Below are positions 9,042 through 16,781 of a stretch of 64,000 nucleotides of DNA, piece after piece. The stretch lies in assembly GCF_008107725.1 (NCBI RefSeq), contig NZ_VIRN01000064.1, positions 310,001 through 374,000 of the forward strand, written 5' to 3'. The notes under the pieces are model-generated. The model did no database searches. It was not told where the DNA came from and saw only the letters and a program-made list of their open reading frames with translations. The stretch comes from Marinobacter sp. BW6 (lineage in GTDB: Bacteria; Pseudomonadota; Gammaproteobacteria; Pseudomonadales; Oleiphilaceae). Position 1 is the first letter of the stretch, and the number at the start of each line of letters is the position of its first letter. The position numbers and the translations under genes are program-made.

Positions 9042-10568
9042 ATGAGTTACCAGCACTTCGATGTACTGATCATCGGCGCCGGCGTTTCCGGCATTGGCAT
9101 GGCGTGTCACCTGAAGCGTGAGTGCCCCGGGAAGTCGTTTGCGATCCTCGAGCGTCGGCAGTCCCTGGGTGGCACCTGGGACCTCTTCCGTTACCCGGGT
9201 ATCCGCTCGGATTCAGACATGTTCACCTTCGGCTACAATTTCCGTCCGTGGACCGGTGGCAAGGTGCTGGCGGATGGTGCATCAATCAAGAAGTATGTGG
9301 CGGAGACCGCCAGGGAACACGACGTTGAGCGCCACATTCGTTTTGGCCTGGCGGTCAAGACGGCGGACTGGTCGGGCGTCGACGAGTGCTGGAAGCTCTC
9401 GGCCCTGAACGAAGCCACCGGCGAAACAGAACACTACACCGCCAACTTCATGGTCGGCTGTACCGGCTACTACAATTATGATCAGGGCTACAAACCGGAC
9501 TTTCCGGGCGAAAGCGATTTCCGCGGTCAGATTGTGCACCCGCAGCACTGGCCGGAGGATTTCGACTATACGGATAAAAAGGTCGTGGTCATTGGCAGCG
9601 GCGCAACTGCGATTACCCTGGTGCCGACCATGGCCGAGAAGGCCTCGCATGTAACCATGCTCCAGCGCTCACCGACCTATCTGATGCCTTTGCCCTCCAC
9701 CGACAAGGTGACCCTGTTCCTGCAGAAAATTCTGCCCGAGAAGACCGCCTACCGGCTGACCAGGGCCCGGAATATTTCCATTTCCCGTTTCCTTTACCAG
9801 CGCTCCAGAAAGAGCCCGCAGTTCATGCGCCGGCTGTTCCTGGGCATTATCAAACGCAAGGTTGGGGACACCGCCGACATGCGGCACTTCACCCCGGATT
9901 ACAATCCCTGGGACCAGCGCCTGTGCGTGGTAAAAGACGGGGACCTTTTCCAGGCCATGAAAGCGGGCAAGGCGTCCATTGCCACCGATCATATTGACCG
10001 CTTCACGGAAACCGGCATCCGCCTGAAATCGGGCGAGGAACTGGAAGCGGATATCATCATCCCGGCAACAGGTCTGGATATCCAGATGCTGGGCGGAATC
10101 CGGCCGACCGTGGACGGCCAGGAAGTCGTGATGAAAGACAAGATTATCTACAAGAACGTCATGGTGGAGGGCGTGCCCAATGCCGGCATGATCTTCGGGT
10201 ACACCAACATCTCCTGGACCCTGAAGGTGGACATTGCCGCCGAGTATCTGTGCCGACTTATGAACCTGATGGACAAGCGTGGCTATCATACCGTGGTGGC
10301 CAGAGATACTGAGAACAGTCGCGGCGACGACACCGTGCTTGGCTCCCTCAATGCGGGCTATATTCAGCGGGCCGCCGATCGTTTGCCTCGTCAGGGTACT
10401 CACGGGCCCTGGAAATCGTCTCAGAACTACCTCGAAGATGTGAAAATTCTGCGTTTCGAGCCGATTGAGGATGGCTACCTGGAATTCGACGGGAAGCGGA
10501 CTCACGCGAGCCACAAGGAGTCCGGCGGCTTCCTGAGACCCCTGCGCTCGGCCCTGTTCGGGACCTGA
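9042..10568 (+). CDS. Flavin-containing / Baeyer-Villiger-type monooxygenase (EthA-like)
   Basis: A 508-residue FAD/NADPH monooxygenase. The FAD-binding glycine motif GAGVSG is at 12-17 and the NADPH-binding motif GSGATA at 185-190. Between them lies the Baeyer-Villiger fingerprint FxGxxxHxxxWP, spanning Phe160 to Pro171. Overall it resembles EthA-like enzymes that insert oxygen into ketones to give esters. A role in breakdown of ketones derived from alkanes or other lipids is inference. The start has AGAGGACGGGTA upstream. Its stop codon abuts the convergent mltF gene. A second, only distantly similar monooxygenase lies at 26 kb. Confidence 0.9.
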   Translation: MSYQHFDVLIIGAGVSGIGMACHLKRECPGKSFAILERRQSLGGTWDLFRYPGIRSDSDMFTFGYNFRPWTGGKVLADGASIKKYVAETAREHDVERHIRFGLAVKTADWSGVDECWKLSALNEATGETEHYTANFMVGCTGYYNYDQGYKPDFPGESDFRGQIVHPQHWPEDFDYTDKKVVVIGSGATAITLVPTMAEKASHVTMLQRSPTYLMPLPSTDKVTLFLQKILPEKTAYRLTRARNISISRFLYQRSRKSPQFMRRLFLGIIKRKVGDTADMRHFTPDYNPWDQRLCVVKDGDLFQAMKAGKASIATDHIDRFTETGIRLKSGEELEADIIIPATGLDIQMLGGIRPTVDGQEVVMKDKIIYKNVMVEGVPNAGMIFGYTNISWTLKVDIAAEYLCRLMNLMDKRGYHTVVARDTENSRGDDTVLGSLNAGYIQRAADRLPRQGTHGPWKSSQNYLEDVKILRFEPIEDGYLEFDGKRTHASHKESGGFLRPLRSALFGT

Positions 10569-11933
10569 TCACTGAAAGGCCGAACGTATGACGTCCCGGT
10601 AGTTGCGGATGCGCTGCACGTAGTGCACGGGCTCGTAGCCACGGGCGTATCCGTAGCGGGTGCTGGGGTAGTATCGCTTGTCCGCTTTGAGGGGTAAAAC
10701 CTCGGTCATTTCCTGCCAGGAATCCGGATTCTTGTTCAGTGTCCGGGCCAGTTGCCGGGCATCCAGCAGGTGTCCCCGGCCAATATTGTAGCTGGCCAGC
10801 GCCAGAAAGGTGCGGTCCGGCTCCGGAATGGTCTCGGGCAGGCGGCGGTGCCGGTCGGCCAGGTAACGTGCGCCGCCATCAATGGCGGCCTCGGGGTCCA
10901 GCCGGTTGGTCACGCCCAAGGATTCAGCGGTCCGTCGGGTCAGCATCATGATGCCACGAACTCCGGTGGGGGATTTTGCCGCCGGGTCCCAATGGGACTC
11001 CTGGTAAGCCAGGGCGGCCAGCAAGTCTGCCGGCATCCCGGTTTTGGCCTCCGCTTCCCGGAATTGATCAATGAATTCGGGTAGCCGATCCTCAATCCGA
11101 CGATTCAGTGCCCGCAGATCGACAAAATCGAAATCACCGATGTAGGAGTAGTATTGGTTTTCCATCAGGCCTATGGCTTCATCGCCATCCACGCTGTTCA
11201 TCCACTCGTGGGCATCCGAGCCCAGATCTCCTGAACCCTTGGGTAGATACCAGCCCAGATTGCGGCCCTCTGTGAGCGTCATTGCCACTTCCAGATGCGG
11301 GAAATGCCGGCGCATCACCTGAACAATGTTGGAGTCAGCGACGGTGCAGCCGACGTCCTGTTCGGCAACATCCGAGAGAATCACTTCTGTAGTGCGGTCT
11401 GCATCTTCCTGAAACCCGATGCCCGGGTGTTGCTCATTAAGTTTGTTCAGGGTTTCGACGTAGCTGGAGCCGGCGGTCACGACAATATCGGTGCCCGGAA
11501 TGTCCTCAGGCTTCCGGGGCATGGGCCGCGCATCGCGATGGCAGACCAGTTGTTCGGTAATCTCGGTGTGGGCAGGGCCTCGAACAAAGTGTTCATCGCG
11601 GGAGGCCAGGTGGGTCAGGCCGGCTGCCGCCAGGTGCGTTTCACCGGACTCCAGCGCCGCAAGCACCTCGCTGGTGGACTCCAGCATGTTCCATTCTACC
11701 TGCCAGCCCCGTTGCTCGGCGTAGGCACTGATCAAGGCGTGTTCGGGTCCAACGGGATTTTCATGGCGATCCAGGTAGTAGGTGGTTGAGCCATTGCGGG
11801 TGGCTACCTTGAGTGTCCCGGTTTCGGACGGTGATTTGAGATCGTTTGTCGTCGGTTGGCTGGTGTCTTCACTGCAACCGGCCAATACAAGCGGCAGGAG
11901 CAGAAGGCCGTGGGCGAACTTCCATCGGGACAT
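10569..11933 (-). CDS. mltF: Membrane-bound lytic murein transglycosylase F
   Basis: A 454-residue outer-membrane lipoprotein that cleaves peptidoglycan glycan strands to 1,6-anhydro ends. The signal peptide ends in the lipobox LAGC with Cys20 as the lipidated residue. Residues of about 40-265 form a family 3 solute-binding-like domain (GTLKVATRNGSTTYYL), and about 285-440 form the SLT domain. The catalytic glutamate is Glu312 in YQESHWDPAAKSPTGVRGIM, close to the E. coli position (314). This domain order is diagnostic of MltF. It is divergent from the LpxL-like gene and convergent with the monooxygenase, whose stop it touches. Confidence 0.93.
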   Translation of the reverse strand: MSRWKFAHGLLLLPLVLAGCSEDTSQPTTNDLKSPSETGTLKVATRNGSTTYYLDRHENPVGPEHALISAYAEQRGWQVEWNMLESTSEVLAALESGETHLAAAGLTHLASRDEHFVRGPAHTEITEQLVCHRDARPMPRKPEDIPGTDIVVTAGSSYVETLNKLNEQHPGIGFQEDADRTTEVILSDVAEQDVGCTVADSNIVQVMRRHFPHLEVAMTLTEGRNLGWYLPKGSGDLGSDAHEWMNSVDGDEAIGLMENQYYSYIGDFDFVDLRALNRRIEDRLPEFIDQFREAEAKTGMPADLLAALAYQESHWDPAAKSPTGVRGIMMLTRRTAESLGVTNRLDPEAAIDGGARYLADRHRRLPETIPEPDRTFLALASYNIGRGHLLDARQLARTLNKNPDSWQEMTEVLPLKADKRYYPSTRYGYARGYEPVHYVQRIRNYRDVIRSAFQ

Positions 11934-12119
11934 AACGAGGAATTTCCTGTCTTTTGGGATGACTTCTACGTATAAACACGTATCTCCTCTAAACCATACT
12001 CTAGAATTCCGGAATTGGATCCCCTTTTGTCAATCAGGGTGGGTGAGGATCTCAAGTATCCAGCTGACCTGGAATGTGTCAGGCTGGCCAACCTCTTCCT
12101 CATCATAGGCAACCGTTGT

Positions 12120-13040
12120 ATGGCGTCCGGTAGAAAAAGTAGAAAACGCCCTCTCTGGCATCCTGTCTTCTGGGGTGCCTGGATTCTGGTCTTTATGCTC
12201 TGGCTATTGTCGTTTCTTCCGATGGGAATCAAACAGCGTTTTGGTCGCTGGCTGGGAAGGCTGCTTTCCAGAAGAATGCGGTCCCGAGCCAGGGTCGCGG
12301 ATGCCAATCTTGCTGCCTGTATGCCGGAACTGGACGAGGCAACCCGCAGCCAACTGGTCGAGGATTCCTTTGTCGCCTCGGCGCGTGGCATTCTGGAAAG
12401 CATTCATGCCTGGTGGCAGGACATGACCCCCTATTGCGAGAGCGCCTCGGTGTATGGCTCGGAGCATCTTGAAGAAGCTAAACAACGAGGCAAGGGTGTG
12501 CTGCTGATCGGCGGGCACTACAGCATTTTCGATTTTGCACTGCCTTTGATCGCCTGCAAGCTCGATAAGCCGGGTTACATGTATCGCCCCAACAACAATC
12601 CGGTGATCGACCGTATGATCGAACGTGGCCGCCGGCGGCATTTTGGTATCCGCCCCTTCACCAAGCGTCAAGTAAGGCCAATGTTGTCGTTTCTCAAAGA
12701 AGGGGGCCAGGTCTGGTTCGCCTGTGATCAGGATTTCGGCAAAAAGTCGGAGGTGTTTGTTCCCTTTTTCGGGATCAGTGCTGGCTGCATTACCTCACCG
12801 AGCTTTATTGCCAGGGAATCGGGCGCTGCCGTCATCTGCGTGAGTCACCTTCGAATGCCCGATGGCAGTTACCGGGTCGTGTTCTCTCCGATTCAGGAAT
12901 CCTTCGGTGAAAATCCAGAACAGGACGCCAAAGTCTGGAACCGCTTTATTGAAGCCACCGTTCGGGAGCAGCCCGATCAGTATCTGTGGCTGCACAAGCG
13001 ATTCAAGAGCAGGCCGGAAGGTGCGGCAGCGATTTACTGA
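12120..13040 (+). CDS. Lipid A biosynthesis acyltransferase (LpxL/LpxM family)
   Basis: Starting at the ATG at 12120 gives 306 residues; the open frame extends upstream to 12015 but that part lacks family character. The protein has a single N-terminal membrane segment (HPVFWGAWILVFMLWLLSFLP) and the acyltransferase motif HYSIFD, with catalytic His133 and Asp138. It belongs to the inner-membrane enzymes that transfer a secondary acyl chain from acyl-ACP to Kdo2-lipid IVA during lipopolysaccharide synthesis. Whether it is the LpxL (lauroyl) or LpxM (myristoyl) type cannot be decided here. It is divergent from mltF, so two cell-envelope genes share a promoter region. Confidence 0.9.
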   Translation: MASGRKSRKRPLWHPVFWGAWILVFMLWLLSFLPMGIKQRFGRWLGRLLSRRMRSRARVADANLAACMPELDEATRSQLVEDSFVASARGILESIHAWWQDMTPYCESASVYGSEHLEEAKQRGKGVLLIGGHYSIFDFALPLIACKLDKPGYMYRPNNNPVIDRMIERGRRRHFGIRPFTKRQVRPMLSFLKEGGQVWFACDQDFGKKSEVFVPFFGISAGCITSPSFIARESGAAVICVSHLRMPDGSYRVVFSPIQESFGENPEQDAKVWNRFIEATVREQPDQYLWLHKRFKSRPEGAAAIY

Positions 13041-13109
13041 TGTTGTTTCATGCGTAACGCTGGCGGCTGTTCTATGCTTAAAACGTCGGCAAACCCTCCG
13101 GAGGATACT

Positions 13110-13565
13110 ATGCGCTGCGTTTTCAGACTGGTTCTGGTGGCATCGACTCTGTTGTTCGCCACGCTCACTCATGCTGCAGATGGGTTGGTCGCGGTCAAAA
13201 GCAGTCACGATGTCAAAGCCACGGCCGACAAACTCGAGTCTGTGCTAAAAGAGAAGGGCATGACGGTCATGGCCCGCATTAATCACCAGCAGGGCGCCGC
13301 GAATGCCGGGCTTGCAATGCGTCCGACCGAATTGTTGATCTTCGGCAACCCCAAAGTCGGCACGCCACTGATGCAGTGCGCCCAGAGTGTCGCCATTGAC
13401 CTGCCCCAGAAAGCCCTGATCTGGGAGGATGCCAACGGAGACGTGTGGCTGGGATACAACGACCCGCAATACCTCAAGAGCCGCCATGGCATTGAAGGAT
13501 GCGATGAGGTGCTCGGAAAAGTGAGCGGCGCACTGGGAAATTTTGCCAAAGCGGCAACCCAGTAG
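13110..13565 (+). CDS. DUF302 secreted protein
   Basis: A protein of about 151 residues. The ATG at 13110 is chosen over the upstream in-frame start at 13050 because GGAGG sits five bases before it and the product begins with a signal peptide (MRCVFRLVLVASTLLFATLTHA, cleavage before ADG). The mature part matches the DUF302 pattern: a central LLIFGNPKVGTPLMQC stretch with the following AIDLPQKALIWED. DUF302 proteins are small, single-domain proteins of unknown role, often exported and often near redox or sulfur genes. Here the convergent neighbour is a thioredoxin-like membrane protein. Confidence 0.85.
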   Translation: MRCVFRLVLVASTLLFATLTHAADGLVAVKSSHDVKATADKLESVLKEKGMTVMARINHQQGAANAGLAMRPTELLIFGNPKVGTPLMQCAQSVAIDLPQKALIWEDANGDVWLGYNDPQYLKSRHGIEGCDEVLGKVSGALGNFAKAATQ

Positions 13566-13605
13566 ATAAAAACGCCACTCGGCTAACGGGAACAGCGGGC
13601 CTGGT

Positions 13606-14421
13606 TCACTCGTCGGGTGCCCGGATCTTTTCCAGGCCCCTGGCCAGTGTTGCCCGTGACAGCTCGCCCATGTGGGAATCAATTAGTTCGCCCTGAGCAT
13701 TGTAGAAAAGCGTGGTTGGCAAGCCATTGCTGCCCACGGCTCGTGCCAGCTGGGCCTGATCGTCCCGGTAGAGATTGTTCAGGTTCAGGCGGTTTTCCTC
13801 GAGAAAGGAACGGATGGTCTCGGGCTGTTCCCGCTGGTTGGCAAACACAAACGCGATATCCGGATAGATGTGTTGGGCTTCCTGCAGCACGGGCATTTCC
13901 CGGATGCAGGGTGGGCACCAGGTCGCCCAGAGATTCACTACCAGGGGTTGGCCCGGAGCCAACTGGGACATGTTGATCACTTCACCATTGAGCGAGCGCA
14001 GGGTAACGTCCGGCATGCCGCGGGCCTGCTGTTCGATCAGTGTAATGGTGCCTGCGGTGCCGGCCCAGAACAGGGCGCCTGTTAACGCGGCCGTGGCCAG
14101 TGGCTTGCGTTGTGCTTTCCTGCGCCACATCAGAAAGCCGGTGAAGATGATGGCGCCGATGACACCCCAGAGCGCATCGAAACCGCCGTCCCGGATATCA
14201 ATGATGCCCAGCAGGTCGTTCTGGTAATGCTCGAAGTAGCTGATCACGAAACCGATCCGGGCGCTCAGCATCGCTACCACAAAGATATCGGCCACCGATC
14301 CGGCCACCGGCACCCGATATTTGCGGCCGAGTACCCCTCCAACCAGCAGAGCCAGGCCGAAGGCGATAACCAGGAGCAGGTGGCCGATGGACAGGCTCAA
14401 GGGGCCGATACTGACGCTCAT
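13606..14421 (-). CDS. Membrane-anchored TlpA-type thioredoxin with Lgt-like N-terminus
   Basis: A 271-residue fusion. Residues 1 to about 125 hold four or so membrane segments whose spacing and motifs (VVAMLSARIGFVISY, then DGGFDALWGVIGAI) resemble part of prolipoprotein diacylglyceryl transferase Lgt. The C-terminal half is a TlpA/ResA-like thioredoxin domain with active-site Cys169 and Cys172 (WATWCPPC) and a cis-proline loop (GLPTTLFYN). The likely role is periplasmic disulfide reduction, with the membrane part serving as anchor or electron path; that last point is inference. The Lgt catalytic signature is not obvious, so lipoprotein modification should not be assumed. GAGGGA precedes the start. 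Confidence 0.82.
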   Translation of the reverse strand: MSVSIGPLSLSIGHLLLVIAFGLALLVGGVLGRKYRVPVAGSVADIFVVAMLSARIGFVISYFEHYQNDLLGIIDIRDGGFDALWGVIGAIIFTGFLMWRRKAQRKPLATAALTGALFWAGTAGTITLIEQQARGMPDVTLRSLNGEVINMSQLAPGQPLVVNLWATWCPPCIREMPVLQEAQHIYPDIAFVFANQREQPETIRSFLEENRLNLNNLYRDDQAQLARAVGSNGLPTTLFYNAQGELIDSHMGELSRATLARGLEKIRAPDE

Positions 14422-14741
14422 TCTGACAAATCCCTCTGTGGTTCGGTTTCGTGAAGGCAGTCTGACTCGAAGATGCAGTCCAGGTTCCTTCGGATGCTTA
14501 TTATAATCACCTATGGCTAATTCGCCGGGCCTCTGTTAATGTGCCTGCATCCTGCCTCTAGGGATTCCGCAGTTTAAGGCTTTAAGCCCGTGCGACCTTT
14601 CCATACGACCTGTCAGAGGACGTCACCCCGATAACGGCGCGTGACCGTAGTCGTCTTTTATTCCATGAATGTTCATGGCATCTGCCCGCATTCGCCGATA
14701 ACGGTGGTCGTGGAGGCAGAATAATCAAGAGTTGATCTTAT
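14422..14741. other. 320-base intergenic region, probable long rhlE leader
   Basis: No gene is visible here between the divergent tlpA-like gene and rhlE. It contains a perfect dyad CCATGAA-TG-TTCATGG at 14663-14678 and two copies of CCGATAACGG at 14628-14637 and 14695-14704, 67 bases apart. No convincing ribosome binding site stands directly before the rhlE ATG; GGAGG at about 14714 is too far. A long structured 5' leader, common for cold-induced helicase mRNAs, is a plausible reading but is inference. Confidence 0.4.
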
Positions 14742-16064
14742 ATGAGTTTTTCTTCACTCGGTTTGTCCGAGCAGCTGGTCCGTGCCACGTCTGACCAGGG
14801 TTATGAAACCCCGTCTCCCATCCAGGCCCAAGCCATTCCCGCCGTGCTTTCTGGCCGGGACGTTATGGCTGCTGCCCAAACCGGCACCGGCAAAACCGCC
14901 GGTTTTACCTTGCCCTTGCTGCAGCGTCTGGGTGAAAACCCGCGCACCGGAAAAGGCCCCCGCGCCCTGATTCTGACGCCCACCCGTGAACTGGCGGCGC
15001 AGGTTCATGACAGCGTGAATCTTTACAGCAAATACATTCCCACCAAGGCCGCCGTGGTCTTCGGTGGTGTGAAAATCAATCCGCAGATGATGAAGCTGCG
15101 CAAAGGCCTGGACGTGCTGGTGGCAACACCGGGCCGTCTGATGGACCTGTACCAGCAGAATGCTGTGCGCTTCAACGAAGTGGAAATCCTGGTTCTGGAC
15201 GAAGCCGATCGCATGCTGGACATGGGCTTTATCCGCGACATCCGCAAGATCCTTTCGTTGTTGCCGGCCAAGCGCCAGAACCTGCTGTTCTCCGCCACCT
15301 TCTCCAACGAGATCCGCACTCTGGCAGAAGGTCTGCTGGATAACCCGGTTCAGGTTGAAGTCGCGGCTCGAAATACCTCTGCCGAAAATATCAAGCAGTC
15401 TGTCTACCCGGTAGATCAGAGCCAGAAAACAGCGCTGCTGAGCAAGCTGGTTCGCGATAACAGCTGGGATCAGGTGCTGGTTTTCACCCGCACCAAGCAT
15501 GGTGCCAATCGCCTGACCCAGAAGCTGGAGAAGGACGGTATTACCGCCGCTGCCATCCATGGCAACAAGTCACAGGGTGCCCGTACCCGCGCGCTGGCGG
15601 ATTTTAAAGCTGGCGAAGTACGTGTTTTGGTGGCGACTGATATCGCCGCCCGTGGCCTGGACATCAAGCAGCTGCCCCAGGTGGTGAACTTTGAACTGCC
15701 CAACGTGCCGGAAGATTACGTGCACCGTATTGGCCGTACGGGCCGTGCCGGTGAAAGTGGTCACGCCCTGTCACTGGTCAGTGCCGATGAAGGCAAGATG
15801 CTCGCCGGTATCGAAAGACTGATCAAAAAGCAGTTGCCGCGCACGGAAGTGGAAGGTTTCGAACCTACCAACAACCTGCCGCTGAAGCCCAAGGCGAAGG
15901 CCGATCCCAGTCGCGCCCGTAACCGTAATGGTAATGGCGGCGGCAATGGTCGTCCCGGCGGAAAGCCGAAGAGCTTCGGCGCCAAGCCGGGTGGTCGCAG
16001 CGGTGGCCGTAGCCAGAATGGTGGTGGTCAGCGGAGTCGGCCAGCTCAGCGCCAGAGTGCCTGA
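14742..16064 (+). CDS. rhlE: ATP-dependent RNA helicase RhlE
   Basis: A 440-residue DEAD-box helicase that unwinds RNA, acting in ribosome assembly and RNA turnover. Motif I is AQTGTGKT at 45-52, motif II DEAD at 153-156, with the SAT motif at about 183 (LLFSATFS) and the C-terminal [10 protein letters not shown] motif. The opening [15 protein letters not shown] is characteristic of RhlE. From about residue 370 the protein continues as a basic, glycine- and arginine-rich tail, typical of RhlE and used for RNA binding. A strong terminator follows, so the gene appears monocistronic. Confidence 0.95.
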   Translation: MSFSSLGLSEQLVRATSDQGYETPSPIQAQAIPAVLSGRDVMAAAQTGTGKTAGFTLPLLQRLGENPRTGKGPRALILTPTRELAAQVHDSVNLYSKYIPTKAAVVFGGVKINPQMMKLRKGLDVLVATPGRLMDLYQQNAVRFNEVEILVLDEADRMLDMGFIRDIRKILSLLPAKRQNLLFSATFSNEIRTLAEGLLDNPVQVEVAARNTSAENIKQSVYPVDQSQKTALLSKLVRDNSWDQVLVFTRTKHGANRLTQKLEKDGITAAAIHGNKSQGARTRALADFKAGEVRVLVATDIAARGLDIKQLPQVVNFELPNVPEDYVHRIGRTGRAGESGHALSLVSADEGKMLAGIERLIKKQLPRTEVEGFEPTNNLPLKPKAKADPSRARNRNGNGGGNGRPGGKPKSFGAKPGGRSGGRSQNGGGQRSRPAQRQSA

Positions 16065-16083
16065 GGCAGGTTAAGACCTTTTA

Positions 16084-16111
16084 GAAAAGCGGAGCCAAGG
16101 CTCCGCTTTTC
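16084..16111 (+). terminator. Intrinsic terminator of rhlE
   Basis: A 13-base perfect inverted repeat (GAAAAGCGGAGCC with its complement, two-base centre) ends in a T-rich arm 20 bases after the rhlE stop. The A-rich left arm means it could also work on the other strand, although no gene ends there from the right. Confidence 0.9.
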
Positions 16112-16193
16112 TGTTTCTGGTGGCCTGACTTTTTAACAACGGATGCTCTAGTATTCAGAGTCTGAATCCAGTCCAGCCGGGGTGTTTCCTTCT

Positions 16194-16667
16194 ATGCATC
16201 AATCCAGCTCTCTCCGGGCAAAGCTGGGCTTGAACCGACCAACGCGGTCCATGGCCGACGGTCAGTTCGTGCTCGCTCTGGTTGTCGGCTGTCTGATCGG
16301 CGTTCTGCTGACAGTGCTTGCCGGTGGCAGTGGCTGGCAGGATGCCGACCTGCTGTCCATTCTTTCGTTGGTACTCTGGGCACCGATCATCGAAGAACTG
16401 GCGTTTCGCGGTGTGGTGCAGGGTTGGCTGGTCACTACCTCGGTGGGTCAAAGACGTTTTGCCGGCCTGTCCTGCGCGAACCTGATCACAGCGCTTCTGT
16501 TTACCGCTTGGCATCTTGTCTATCGAACCGATCTGATGGCCTGGCTGGTGTTGGTGCCTGCGCTGGTTTTCGGGTATTTCCGGGATCGGCATGGCTCTCT
16601 GGTGCCCTGTGTCATTCTCCATGCGGCCTATAACATGTCGCTTCTGCCGGGTTGGTTTTTCTTGTAA
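16194..16667 (+). CDS. CPBP-family intramembrane glutamic protease
   Basis: About 157 residues from the ATG at 16194 (a GTG at 16182 is possible). Four or so membrane segments carry the ABI/CPBP motifs: Glu67-Glu68 and Arg72 in IIEELAFRG, His107 in FTAWHL, and His143 in ILHAAYN. Members cleave membrane-embedded substrates or process bacteriocins and sorting signals; it is shorter than most and close to the minimal catalytic core. No substrate gene is evident next door. The following gene encodes a multiheme lipoprotein in the same direction, but with its own ribosome binding site 114 bases later. Confidence 0.82.
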   Translation: MHQSSSLRAKLGLNRPTRSMADGQFVLALVVGCLIGVLLTVLAGGSGWQDADLLSILSLVLWAPIIEELAFRGVVQGWLVTTSVGQRRFAGLSCANLITALLFTAWHLVYRTDLMAWLVLVPALVFGYFRDRHGSLVPCVILHAAYNMSLLPGWFFL

Positions 16668-16781
16668 GTCCCTGGAGCAAGTGAAGACGACGACGCTGAC
16701 CGTGCGATCGAAAACTGACCAGTGTCAATCTGGGCGACTGCATACCGTTCCATAGTTATGAAAGACATTGGGAGGGTTTAT

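Noticed and set aside
13606..14421. Calling the fusion protein an active prolipoprotein diacylglyceryl transferase
   Set aside because: Only part of the Lgt-like membrane pattern is visible and the catalytic His/Arg signature is not evident; the thioredoxin half is the only domain with a complete active site.
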